A DNA stretch of 64,000 nt, from NCBI GenBank assembly GCA_016714975.1, contig JADKBR010000001.1:62001-126000 (forward strand), read 5' to 3'. This document shows positions 27,497 to 34,539 of this stretch, piece after piece. The translations under genes were made by a program, and so were the position numbers. The notes beneath the pieces are model-generated. The model saw only the letters and a program-made list of their open reading frames with translations. It did no database searches and was not told where the DNA came from. How positions within the stretch are numbered: position 1 is the stretch's first letter; every line of letters starts with the position of its first letter. The DNA comes from Candidatus Dechloromonas phosphorivorans (lineage in GTDB: Bacteria > Pseudomonadota > Gammaproteobacteria > Burkholderiales > Rhodocyclaceae).

Positions 27497-28496
27497 ATGA
27501 CAGAACAAGACCCCAAAATTTGCATTGCCGGTACCGATGGTCGGCGCGACCTGACAGCATGTCCGGTGCGCTCCCGCTTCCCGCCGCCAACGTAATGTCG
27601 ACGACCACCTATGGTGACTTCAACGTGTACTCTCTGGATCTCTTGGCACAGTGCCAGGCAGCCGGCGACCCGCGCTGTATTCCGAGCAGCGTGCCGATTG
27701 CCAGCAATGCCGGTTTTACCAAGACACAACTCGTAATTCTCACGGGTGAAAGCGGAAACCCCCAGACAACCAACCAGCCTGAGCCGCTCCCGAACGGCTC
27801 GCCGGCCGACAACGCTTTCGCGTCACCCAGTGGGGCGCAGAGTTCCACGTTCCTCATGGGTGTCGGGAACGAGCCGTCGCCGACCTTCACTGGCGATCGT
27901 ACCGGCCATTGGGACATCACGATTTCAACGCTGCGCACGATGCTTGGCTCCCACGACCTGGTATTCATTTTCGACAACGCGCAGCAAGGCAGTGCCGTCA
28001 ATCAGTGGCTGCAACTCTGGGCGCAAGCCGAAATCCTCACCAGCGCCGGCGTGTCCCAGGCCTGTTTCGAATTTGGCAGTGACGGCAAAGGCTGCCATAC
28101 GCCAATCGCGCCGAGCGGCCCCGGTGTCCCCAATTCCTATGTGGGCGTATATACCGACTACTGTGTCGACAAGACGAGTGGCGTGGCGTTTGCATTGGGG
28201 ACTGGCACCTCCACCTTCTGTGCAGCTAATAACGGCTACTACGTCAACGGCAATATCGGCAGCGCCAACGCTGACAACGCCGCCTTCAGCCAGGGCTTGA
28301 ACGATTTCATTTTCGCCGGCAGCACGGATGGCAGCTGGATTCTGTCCTTGGATGTCCGCACGGCCAACAACAACGGCAGCGCGGAGACTCTCTGGATATG
28401 TACCGAGTGCGATGTTTCCACGGCAAGGAGCCGGCGCTCGTTGGACTCGCTCTTCTGGGTCTTGGCAGCCTGCGTCGTCGTCAGGCCAACAGCTAG
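27497..28496 (+). pseudogene. PEP-CTERM exported protein gene with frame disruptions
   Basis: The main frame (about 27570-28415) encodes a secreted-type protein rich in Gly, Ser, Asn and Thr, with cysteines (SMSGALPLPAANVMSTTTYG near its start). It has no stop and no good start of its own. An ATG at 27497 with AAAGGA fits as the start but is in another frame; removing one base of the AAAA run near 27515 would give a hydrophobic signal-like stretch (KFALPVPMVGA). At the 3' end a different frame encodes the sorting tail PALVGLALLGLGSLRRRQ and a stop at 28496. At least two frameshifts are therefore needed. This could be a decaying gene or sequencing error. Confidence 0.65.
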
Positions 28497-28522
28497 ACAA
28501 GAACGGTTCCGCGCTCAAAGAG

Positions 28523-28544
28523 AAGGCTCCTGCGGGAGCCTTTT
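28523..28544 (+). terminator. Factor-independent terminator after the first PEP-CTERM gene
   Basis: Stem AAGGCTCC (28523-28530) with GGAGCCTT (28535-28542), four-base loop TGCG, followed by T-rich sequence. It is 27 bases after the stop of the sorting tail, which supports that tail as the true gene end. Confidence 0.7.
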
Positions 28545-28580
28545 CGCTTTTGTGCGGCGGCCCCTCAGTCGCCGGAGCCG

Positions 28581-28652
28581 TTCATAGAAAGCCAACGCCC
28601 GCTGGCCGGCGACGTCATGTTGCTCTAAGGCGCGTTCTGGACCCCCTCGCAA
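28581..28652 (+). pseudogene. Remnant of a DUF2789 gene
   Basis: Translation gives FIESQRPLAGDVMLL, a stop, then GAFWTPSQ. This matches residues 27-50 of the intact DUF2789 protein encoded at 32687-32926 (FIESHRPLAGHVMLH, EAAFWTPSQ) almost residue for residue, with an in-frame TAA where Glu stands. The flanks degrade quickly. It is a fragment of a duplicated copy lying just before ycaO. Confidence 0.75.
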
Positions 28653-28788
28653 GGTGCCTGCCCCTCTTTCCATCTTCGCCATCAGATTGGCAAGCTTCGA
28701 GCAACATCGACCCGGCGCGTCGATTCCAGCCAGCATTACGGGGTTCATGGCGTACACTGCGCGCCTTACCTATTTGGCCGGACGCCCG

Positions 28789-30525
28789 ATGCAAAACGAA
28801 CACTTCATTCCGGGCAAGGATGCCTCCCTCGAACACTCCATAGCCTCGATGCAGGCCAAGCTGGCCGCGCGCGGCTTCGACATCGAGGAATGCTCGTGGC
28901 TCAACCCGGTCGATAGCGTGTGGTCGGTGCATGTGCGCAACCGCGAATGCCACCTGATGTTCACCAACGGCAAGGGTGCGACCAAACTGGCGGCGCACGC
29001 CAGCGCGCTCGGCGAGTATTTCGAGCGGTTGTCCTGCAATTATTTCTGGAACCACTATTACCTCGGCGAGAAAATCGCCCAGCGCGAATTTGCCCACTAC
29101 CCACGCGAACGCTGGTTTGCCGTGGTTGACGTGGCCTGGCCGGCCGATCTGCTGACACCGGAACTGCAGGCCTTCTACAACCCGGAAGGCAGCATCCCGG
29201 CCGAGGCGCTGATCGACATGAATTCGGGCAATTGCGAGCGCGGCATTTGCGCCATCCCTTACAGTCGCCAGAGTGACGGCGCCGAGGTCTTTTTCCCGGT
29301 CAACATCATCAGCAACCTCTACGTCAGCAACGGCATGTCGGCCGGCAATACGCAGGCCGAGGCGCGCGCCCAGGCGCTGTCGGAAATTCTCGAACGCCAC
29401 GTCAAGTTCAAGGTCATCGCCAAAGGACTGTGCCTGCCGGATGTGCCGAAGGAAGTCATCGGCCGCTATCCTGGCATCGCCGCCGGCATTGCCGGGCTGC
29501 GGGCCGCCGGCTTTGGCATTCTGGTCAAGGACGCCTCGCTCGGCGGCAAGTACCCGGTGATGTGCGTCACCATGCTCAACCCGCACGATCAGGGCGTCTT
29601 TGCCAGCTTCGGCGCGCATCCGCGCTTTGAAATCGCCCTCGAACGGGCGTTGACCGAGTTGCTGCAGGGCCGCGCGCTGGAAGCCCTCGACGGCTTCCCG
29701 CCGCCCGGCTTCGACCTCGATGAAGTCGCCAGCGCGCCGAACATCGAAATTCACTTCGTCGACTCCAGCGGCATCGTCCATTGGAATTTCTTCAGCGAAG
29801 CCGCCGATTTCGAATTTGCCGACTGGAATTTCAACGATCTGGAAAAAGGCAGCACCGCCGACGACACCACCTGGCTGTGCGAGCGCATCCACGCCGATGG
29901 CCACGACATCTACGTCGCCGACTTCGACCACCTCGGCGTCTACGCCTGCCGCATTCTGGTGCCCGGCATGTCGGAGATCTACCCGATCGACGATCTGGAG
30001 TGGGAGAACAACAGCAACGGCAACCTCGTTCGCCCCGCCATTCTGCGCCTGACCGAACTTGACGACGACGAATGCCGCAATCTGCTCGGCACCTTGAACG
30101 AACTCAACATCGCCGACGAACGCCCGGTCGCCGCGTTGATCGGCCTTGCCCCCGATGCCGGCTCACTGTGGGCCGACCTGCGCGTCGGCGAATTGAAAGC
30201 CATGCTTGCCTTGGCCGTCGGCGACAGCGATGCGATTCGTGAAGGCTGCGAGTGGGTGCGCCAGTTCGAGCAACTCGACGCCGCCCGCCGCCGCACATAC
30301 CAGTGCATCGAAACCCTGCTCGATATGGAAGACCCGGATGTCTACGAAGCCGCGCTGGTCGGGCTCTATGGTCACGAAACGCTGGACCTGGCAACCGACC
30401 TCCTCGACGGCGAAATCCGCTTCTTCAGCCTGCAGTCGCCCGGAATGAACCTCGACGGCTGCGAATTGCACCGGCGTTTGCTGACGCAATACGAAAAGAC
30501 GCAACCTGCTGCGGTCGACGCCTGA
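28789..30525 (+). CDS. ycaO: YcaO, accessory factor of ribosomal protein S12 methylthiolation
   Basis: A 578-residue YcaO-domain ATP-utilising cyclodehydratase-fold protein of the E. coli YcaO type. The N-terminus HFIPGKDASLEHSIA and the segment LMFTNGKGATKLAAHASAL match that protein. ATP-site residues are expected in GEYFERLSCNYF and EARAQALSEILERHVK. The C-terminal third is the YcaO-specific TPR-like extension. The family helps RimO-dependent beta-methylthiolation of S12. I used ATG 28789 by family N-terminus; an ATG at 28747 is in frame. No partner gene for peptide modification is present, which argues against a RiPP role. Confidence 0.92.
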   Translation: MQNEHFIPGKDASLEHSIASMQAKLAARGFDIEECSWLNPVDSVWSVHVRNRECHLMFTNGKGATKLAAHASALGEYFERLSCNYFWNHYYLGEKIAQREFAHYPRERWFAVVDVAWPADLLTPELQAFYNPEGSIPAEALIDMNSGNCERGICAIPYSRQSDGAEVFFPVNIISNLYVSNGMSAGNTQAEARAQALSEILERHVKFKVIAKGLCLPDVPKEVIGRYPGIAAGIAGLRAAGFGILVKDASLGGKYPVMCVTMLNPHDQGVFASFGAHPRFEIALERALTELLQGRALEALDGFPPPGFDLDEVASAPNIEIHFVDSSGIVHWNFFSEAADFEFADWNFNDLEKGSTADDTTWLCERIHADGHDIYVADFDHLGVYACRILVPGMSEIYPIDDLEWENNSNGNLVRPAILRLTELDDDECRNLLGTLNELNIADERPVAALIGLAPDAGSLWADLRVGELKAMLALAVGDSDAIREGCEWVRQFEQLDAARRRTYQCIETLLDMEDPDVYEAALVGLYGHETLDLATDLLDGEIRFFSLQSPGMNLDGCELHRRLLTQYEKTQPAAVDA

Positions 30526-30543
30526 AAAGAGCCAAAAAGCAAT

Positions 30544-30577
30544 ACGCCCGAAGCGGCATGTTGTCCGCTTCGGGCGT
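30544..30577. terminator. Shared hairpin between convergent ycaO and FKBP genes
   Basis: ACGCCCGAAGCGG (30544-30556) pairs perfectly with CCGCTTCGGGCGT (30565-30577). It lies 19 bases after the ycaO stop and 19 bases after the FKBP stop on the other strand. On the minus strand it is followed by ATTGCTTTTTGG, so it is a better terminator for the FKBP gene; it may serve both. Confidence 0.7.
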
Positions 30578-30595
30578 CAATTTCCGAGCCAAGAC

Positions 30596-31003
30596 TTACT
30601 TGGCGATGTCGAGCAGTTCGACTTCGAAGATCAGCGTCGAGCCCGGGGGAATCCCCGAAATGCTCTGGTTGCCGTACGCCAGGCTGGGCGGACAGACCAG
30701 TCTGGCCTTGCCGCCAACCTTGATCTTCTGCACCCCTTCGGTCCAGCACGGAATCACCCGGGTCAGCGGGAAGGACGCCGGCTGGCCGCGCTTGTAGGAG
30801 CTATCGAACTCCTGGCCATTTTCCAGCGTGCCGCGATAGTGAACCTTGACAGTGTCGCTCACCTTCGGATTGGCGCCCGTGCCCTCCTTGAGCGTGGTAA
30901 TGCCAATCCCGGAGGCAGTCTTTTCCTCCCTGGGTTCGGTCGCCTGGGCCTGGAGCGTGAGGGCGAAGAGAAGCACTGCTGTGGTAGTGACCACCTTGTT
31001 CAT
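30596..31003 (-). CDS. Exported FKBP-type peptidyl-prolyl isomerase
   Basis: A 135-residue single-domain FKBP with a signal peptide (MNKVVTTTAVLLFALTLQAQA). Family residues: VKVHYRGTLENGQEFDSSY, VIPCWTEGVQKIKVGGKA, PPSLAYGNQ and IPPGSTLIFEVELLDI. It catalyses cis-trans proline isomerisation in periplasmic proteins. I took MNKVV at 31003; the in-frame ATG 69 bases upstream would put charged sequence ahead of the signal peptide. It is convergent with ycaO. Confidence 0.92.
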   Translation of the reverse strand: MNKVVTTTAVLLFALTLQAQATEPREEKTASGIGITTLKEGTGANPKVSDTVKVHYRGTLENGQEFDSSYKRGQPASFPLTRVIPCWTEGVQKIKVGGKARLVCPPSLAYGNQSISGIPPGSTLIFEVELLDIAK

Positions 31004-31191
31004 GGATCTGCCTTTGCGAAGGTTGGGAATTCGGCACCGGATACGGTACCGCAATTGTGCCGCAGAATTCATCGGTCAACGCAATCGGCAAAGGCAGAAT
31101 GAGTGCAGCGACTGCCGACATTGGAGCTGATGCCGAGATTGTGACAGCGGTGACGAAAAGTCCCGAAGACGTTCTGTGAAGCCCTGTGGAA

Positions 31192-31220
31192 TCCGCCACT
31201 CGAGTGTCGACTTTCTTTAC
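31192..31220 (+). promoter_or_regulatory. PEP-CTERM upstream box, copy 2
   Basis: Contains CTCGAGTGTCGACTTTCTTTAC, written here as CTCGAGTGTCG then ACTTTCTTTAC. The first 11 bases equal copy 1 at 27363-27391, and the T-rich second half ends in TTTAC in both. It has a loose dyad (TGTCGA with TTTACA). It lies about 160 bases before the ATG of the intact PEP-CTERM gene. Confidence 0.55.
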
Positions 31221-31378
31221 ACTGGGGCGGAAAGCAAGAAAGGGGAAGACAATCTCGTCTGAAATACTCATTTATATTCAGTTAGTTGCAATTTACAAAA
31301 AAATTGGCATGGATCATGCTTTAGTTCTCCACGCAAGCATCGACGTTGTGAAGATGCTGAACTCTTAGGGAGCTTGTC

Positions 31379-32323
31379 ATGAATACCTTCTTGAAATCAC
31401 TCACCGCAGTTGCCGTGGCAGGCGCCGCCTTGACCAGTATGCCGGCTCAGGCTGTTGTAGTTACGTTTGGTGGCGCCAACGCTCAACAGGACAATGTAGA
31501 CACCTTGGTGGTCGACTCCATTAATGCTGGCAAGACCAGTGCCGTCGCTGGTTACGTCAACGCTGCCACCAACACGGTCACTGGTGCCAACGTATTCCTC
31601 GAAACCTTCGATGCCTTGGCGTCCGGCCCTAATAATGTCGGCTCCACCACTCGACCTACTGACAGTAATCTTGCAAAGATCCAGTTTGGCGGTCCCAATG
31701 GTGGATTCAATTCGTTGAATCCCAACGCCCCCAATGCTGGGGATCTGACCATAGCCAACACAGGTGGTTTTGGGATGGGGATTCGGAAGGGTACGACAGG
31801 TTTTGCAGCCGCGCCAGGCGGCGATTGCGTCCAAGGCCCCGGCAATGTTGCAGGATGCAACGCGACATATTTTGCCTACGGTCCAGGCCAAGGCGGCCAA
31901 ATGCCGTCCGGCGTCAAGGTCAGTTTTGCCAATCTCTTGGGCGCTTACGGCCCCGGTTACGGGGTTGACTATCTGGGTGTCTTCTACGGATCGGTTGACA
32001 CCTATAACGAAATCAGGTTTTACAATGGCCTCGGCAACCTGATCAGCGGCACTGGCGATTTGTCTGACGGCATACTGACCGGCACCGAGATTCTCAATGC
32101 ATTGAGTTTATCTTCCGGCAACCAAATTAATTCGAACGTTTACGTCAATCTTGCATTCCAGCCAGGTGACCAATTTACGTCGTTCGAGTTCTACACGACG
32201 GGTGTTGCGTTTGAAATCGACAACGTCGTGACACACATTGGTCTGATTCCCGAGCCGGGTTCGTTAATGTTGATCAGCCTTGGCCTGTTCGGCCTGGCGG
32301 GATTGCGTCGCAAGAAGGCCTGA
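31379..32323 (+). CDS. PEP-CTERM sorting-domain exported protein
   Basis: A 314-residue protein with a signal peptide (MNTFLKSLTAVAVAGAALT, cut after MPAQA). The body is rich in Gly, Asn, Ala and Thr. The C-terminal PEP-CTERM tail has IPEPGSLMLI, a hydrophobic helix and GLRRKKA. Such proteins are cut and anchored or released by exosortase and are tied to exopolysaccharide and floc formation. The sequence between has no enzyme motif I recognise; PDQFTSFEFYTTG-like beta strands suggest a surface structural protein. No exosortase gene is in the window. A terminator follows, and a shared box precedes. Confidence 0.9.
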   Translation: MNTFLKSLTAVAVAGAALTSMPAQAVVVTFGGANAQQDNVDTLVVDSINAGKTSAVAGYVNAATNTVTGANVFLETFDALASGPNNVGSTTRPTDSNLAKIQFGGPNGGFNSLNPNAPNAGDLTIANTGGFGMGIRKGTTGFAAAPGGDCVQGPGNVAGCNATYFAYGPGQGGQMPSGVKVSFANLLGAYGPGYGVDYLGVFYGSVDTYNEIRFYNGLGNLISGTGDLSDGILTGTEILNALSLSSGNQINSNVYVNLAFQPGDQFTSFEFYTTGVAFEIDNVVTHIGLIPEPGSLMLISLGLFGLAGLRRKKA

Positions 32324-32352
32324 TCGTCCCGCTCCCATCAGCAGCCAACAAG

Positions 32353-32378
32353 GGCCCGGAGTGATACCGGGCCTTTTT
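32353..32378 (+). terminator. Factor-independent terminator after the second PEP-CTERM gene
   Basis: Stem GGCCCGG (32353-32359) with CCGGGCC (32367-32373), seven-base loop, five T. It begins 29 bases after the stop codon. Confidence 0.8.
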
Positions 32379-32686
32379 CGTTGCTCCGCCACCTCGCAAT
32401 ACGGACAAACCCTTTCCTGTGTCGGCAATTCAGACCCCTCACCAAACCGAACACCCCTCCCCGAAACCGTGTTGAAGGCCTGATCAGCTTGCCGACTGGC
32501 CGGTGTCGACCTCGAACGGTCACTTGACCAAGGCAAACAGCCTGTCCGAAGTGGATCGATCGGGTGAGTTCAGGTGTTTGGCAAAGGGCGCCTCCAACGC
32601 GCGCCCGAACTTCTGCCCCGGCACGGACTCCAACTCTTGAACCGCAACCGGCAAAAATTGCCAAGCGGGCAGAGAAGGAAGGCATC

Positions 32687-32926
32687 ATGGAAACACCCGT
32701 ACACAGCTTGACTGCGCTTTTCGCACAACTCGGCCAGCCCAACGATGAAGCGTCCATCGCGCAATTCATCGAAAGCCACCGCCCGCTGGCCGGCCACGTC
32801 ATGTTGCATGAAGCCGCCTTCTGGACGCCATCGCAGGCGTCCTTCCTGTGCGAGGCCATCCGTGATGACGCGGACTGGGCCGAAGTCGCCGACGAACTGA
32901 ACGCCGAGCTGCGCGCCCGGCACTAG
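32687..32926 (+). CDS. DUF2789 small protein
   Basis: A 79-residue protein of the DUF2789 family (METPVHSLTALFAQLGQP at the start, FIESHRPLAGHVMLHEAAF in the middle). The family is a small helical protein common in gamma- and betaproteobacteria, function unknown. It has a good AAGGAAGG site and is 13 bases ahead of fumC. A broken duplicate of its central part sits at 28581-28652. Confidence 0.88.
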   Translation: METPVHSLTALFAQLGQPNDEASIAQFIESHRPLAGHVMLHEAAFWTPSQASFLCEAIRDDADWAEVADELNAELRARH

Positions 32927-32939
32927 ATTGGCGACCGCC

Positions 32940-34328
32940 ATGACGCGGCTGGAGAAAGACTCGTTCGGCGACATCGCAGTTGCGGTCGACCGCTTGTGGG
33001 GGGCACAAACGCAGCGTTCGCTGGATCACTTCGCCATCTCGACCGAGCGCATGCCGGACGAACTTATCCACGCTCTGGCGCTGGTCAAGGCCGCCTGCGC
33101 CAGGGCCAATATGAAACTTGGCCTGCTGCCGGCAGCGAAGGCTGGCGCCATCATGGCCGCCGCCGATGAAGTGGCCGCCGGCCAGCACCCGGATGAATTC
33201 CCCCTCTCGGTATGGCAAACCGGTTCCGGCACGCAGACCAACATGAACTTCAACGAGGTGCTGGCGAACCGCGCCTCGGAACTGCTCGGCGGCCCGCGCG
33301 GCAGCACACGACTGGTTCACCCCAATGACGAGGTCAATCTCGGGCAATCGTCGAACGACATTTTTCCGACCGCAATCCATCTCGCGGCTTTGATCGGGGT
33401 GACGCGGCATGTGCTGCCTGCCCTCCACCAGCTCGCTGCGAGCCTTGCGGAAAAGGCAGCCGCCTTCGCCAGCATCATCAAGATCGGCCGCACACACCTA
33501 CAGGATGCGACGCCACTGTCGCTCGGCCAGGAGTTCTCCGGCTACGTCGCCCAGTTGCAGCATGCGGAGGCGGTCATCATGGCCACCCTGCCCTCGCTCT
33601 ACCCGCTGGCGGTCGGTGGCACCGCGGTCGGCAGCGGACTCAACACCCACCCGGAGTTCGGCTTCCGGGTCGCCGCGATACTGGCCGAGCAGACCGGGAT
33701 GCCCTTCACCAGCGCGCCCAACAAATTCGCCGCGCTGGCCGCCAGCGACGGTCTGGTTGCCGCGCATGGCGCGCTGAAGACGCTGGCCGTGGCGCTGATG
33801 AAGATCGCCAACGATATCCGCTGGCTGGCCTCCGGCCCGCGCTCCGGACTCGGTGAACTCAGCATCCCGGAGAACGAGCCGGGCAGCTCGATCATGCCCG
33901 GCAAGGTCAATCCGACCCAGTGCGAGGCGCTGACCATGCTCTGTTGTCAGGTCATGGGCAACGACGTGGCAATCGGCATCGGCGGCGCCTCGGGCAATTT
34001 CGAGCTGAACGTCTTCCGGCCGCTGATCGCCCACAATTTCCTGCAAAGCATCCGGCTGCTGGCCGATGGCATGGCCAGCTTCGACCGCCACTGCGTGCGC
34101 GGCATCACCGCCAATCGGGAACGTATCGCCGAACTGATGGAGCGCTCGCTGATGCTGGTCACCGCGCTGGTGCCGCACATCGGTTACGACAAGGCCGCTG
34201 AAATCGCCAGACGGGCGAGCCGCGAAGACACGACGCTGAAGGCTGCGGCGCTGGCACTGGGCTACGTCAGCGCCGAGCAATACGAAAACTGGGTCAACCC
34301 GGAAGCGATGATTCAAGCGCGAGAGTGA
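32940..34328 (+). CDS. fumC: Fumarate hydratase, class II
   Basis: A 462-residue homotetrameric, iron-independent fumarase of the citric acid cycle. Signature GSSIMPGKVNPTQCEA is present, with the substrate-binding GSGTQTNMNFNEVLA and SSNDIFPTA segments and the catalytic His in GRTHLQDATPL. The ATG at 32940 gives MTRLEKDSFG, as in the family; a TTG 12 bases upstream is in frame. It closely follows the DUF2789 gene. Confidence 0.95.
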   Translation: MTRLEKDSFGDIAVAVDRLWGAQTQRSLDHFAISTERMPDELIHALALVKAACARANMKLGLLPAAKAGAIMAAADEVAAGQHPDEFPLSVWQTGSGTQTNMNFNEVLANRASELLGGPRGSTRLVHPNDEVNLGQSSNDIFPTAIHLAALIGVTRHVLPALHQLAASLAEKAAAFASIIKIGRTHLQDATPLSLGQEFSGYVAQLQHAEAVIMATLPSLYPLAVGGTAVGSGLNTHPEFGFRVAAILAEQTGMPFTSAPNKFAALAASDGLVAAHGALKTLAVALMKIANDIRWLASGPRSGLGELSIPENEPGSSIMPGKVNPTQCEALTMLCCQVMGNDVAIGIGGASGNFELNVFRPLIAHNFLQSIRLLADGMASFDRHCVRGITANRERIAELMERSLMLVTALVPHIGYDKAAEIARRASREDTTLKAAALALGYVSAEQYENWVNPEAMIQARE

Positions 34329-34395
34329 CCGAACAAGACATTCCGGACCAAGGAATCACACGCGGCGCGTGGCGTCCGCTCAATCTTGCGACACG

Positions 34396-34424
34396 TCGAC
34401 AACGCGGCGCTGATTTGCTATAAG
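34396..34424 (+). promoter_or_regulatory. Candidate sigma-70 promoter of the cytochrome array
   Basis: TCGACA (34396-34401) and TATAAG (34419-34424) are separated by 17 bases, each one mismatch from consensus. The predicted leader to the ATG at 34540 is about 110 bases. It is the best match in the interval between fumC and the array, but it is unproven. Confidence 0.35.
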
Positions 34425-34539
34425 AGCATCGTAACTCGCCCGACAGAGAGATTTCATCCACCTGAACGCATAGAGTCGGCTTGAGCTGACCAAGGATGAA
34501 ATGGGGCGTTGAGTGTGTTTGTCCGACAGGAGAAGGCGC

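Noticed and set aside
28789..30525. YcaO as part of a RiPP (azoline peptide) biosynthesis cluster
   Set aside because: The sequence is of the E. coli YcaO/S12 type, and no precursor peptide, dehydrogenase or partner protein is nearby.
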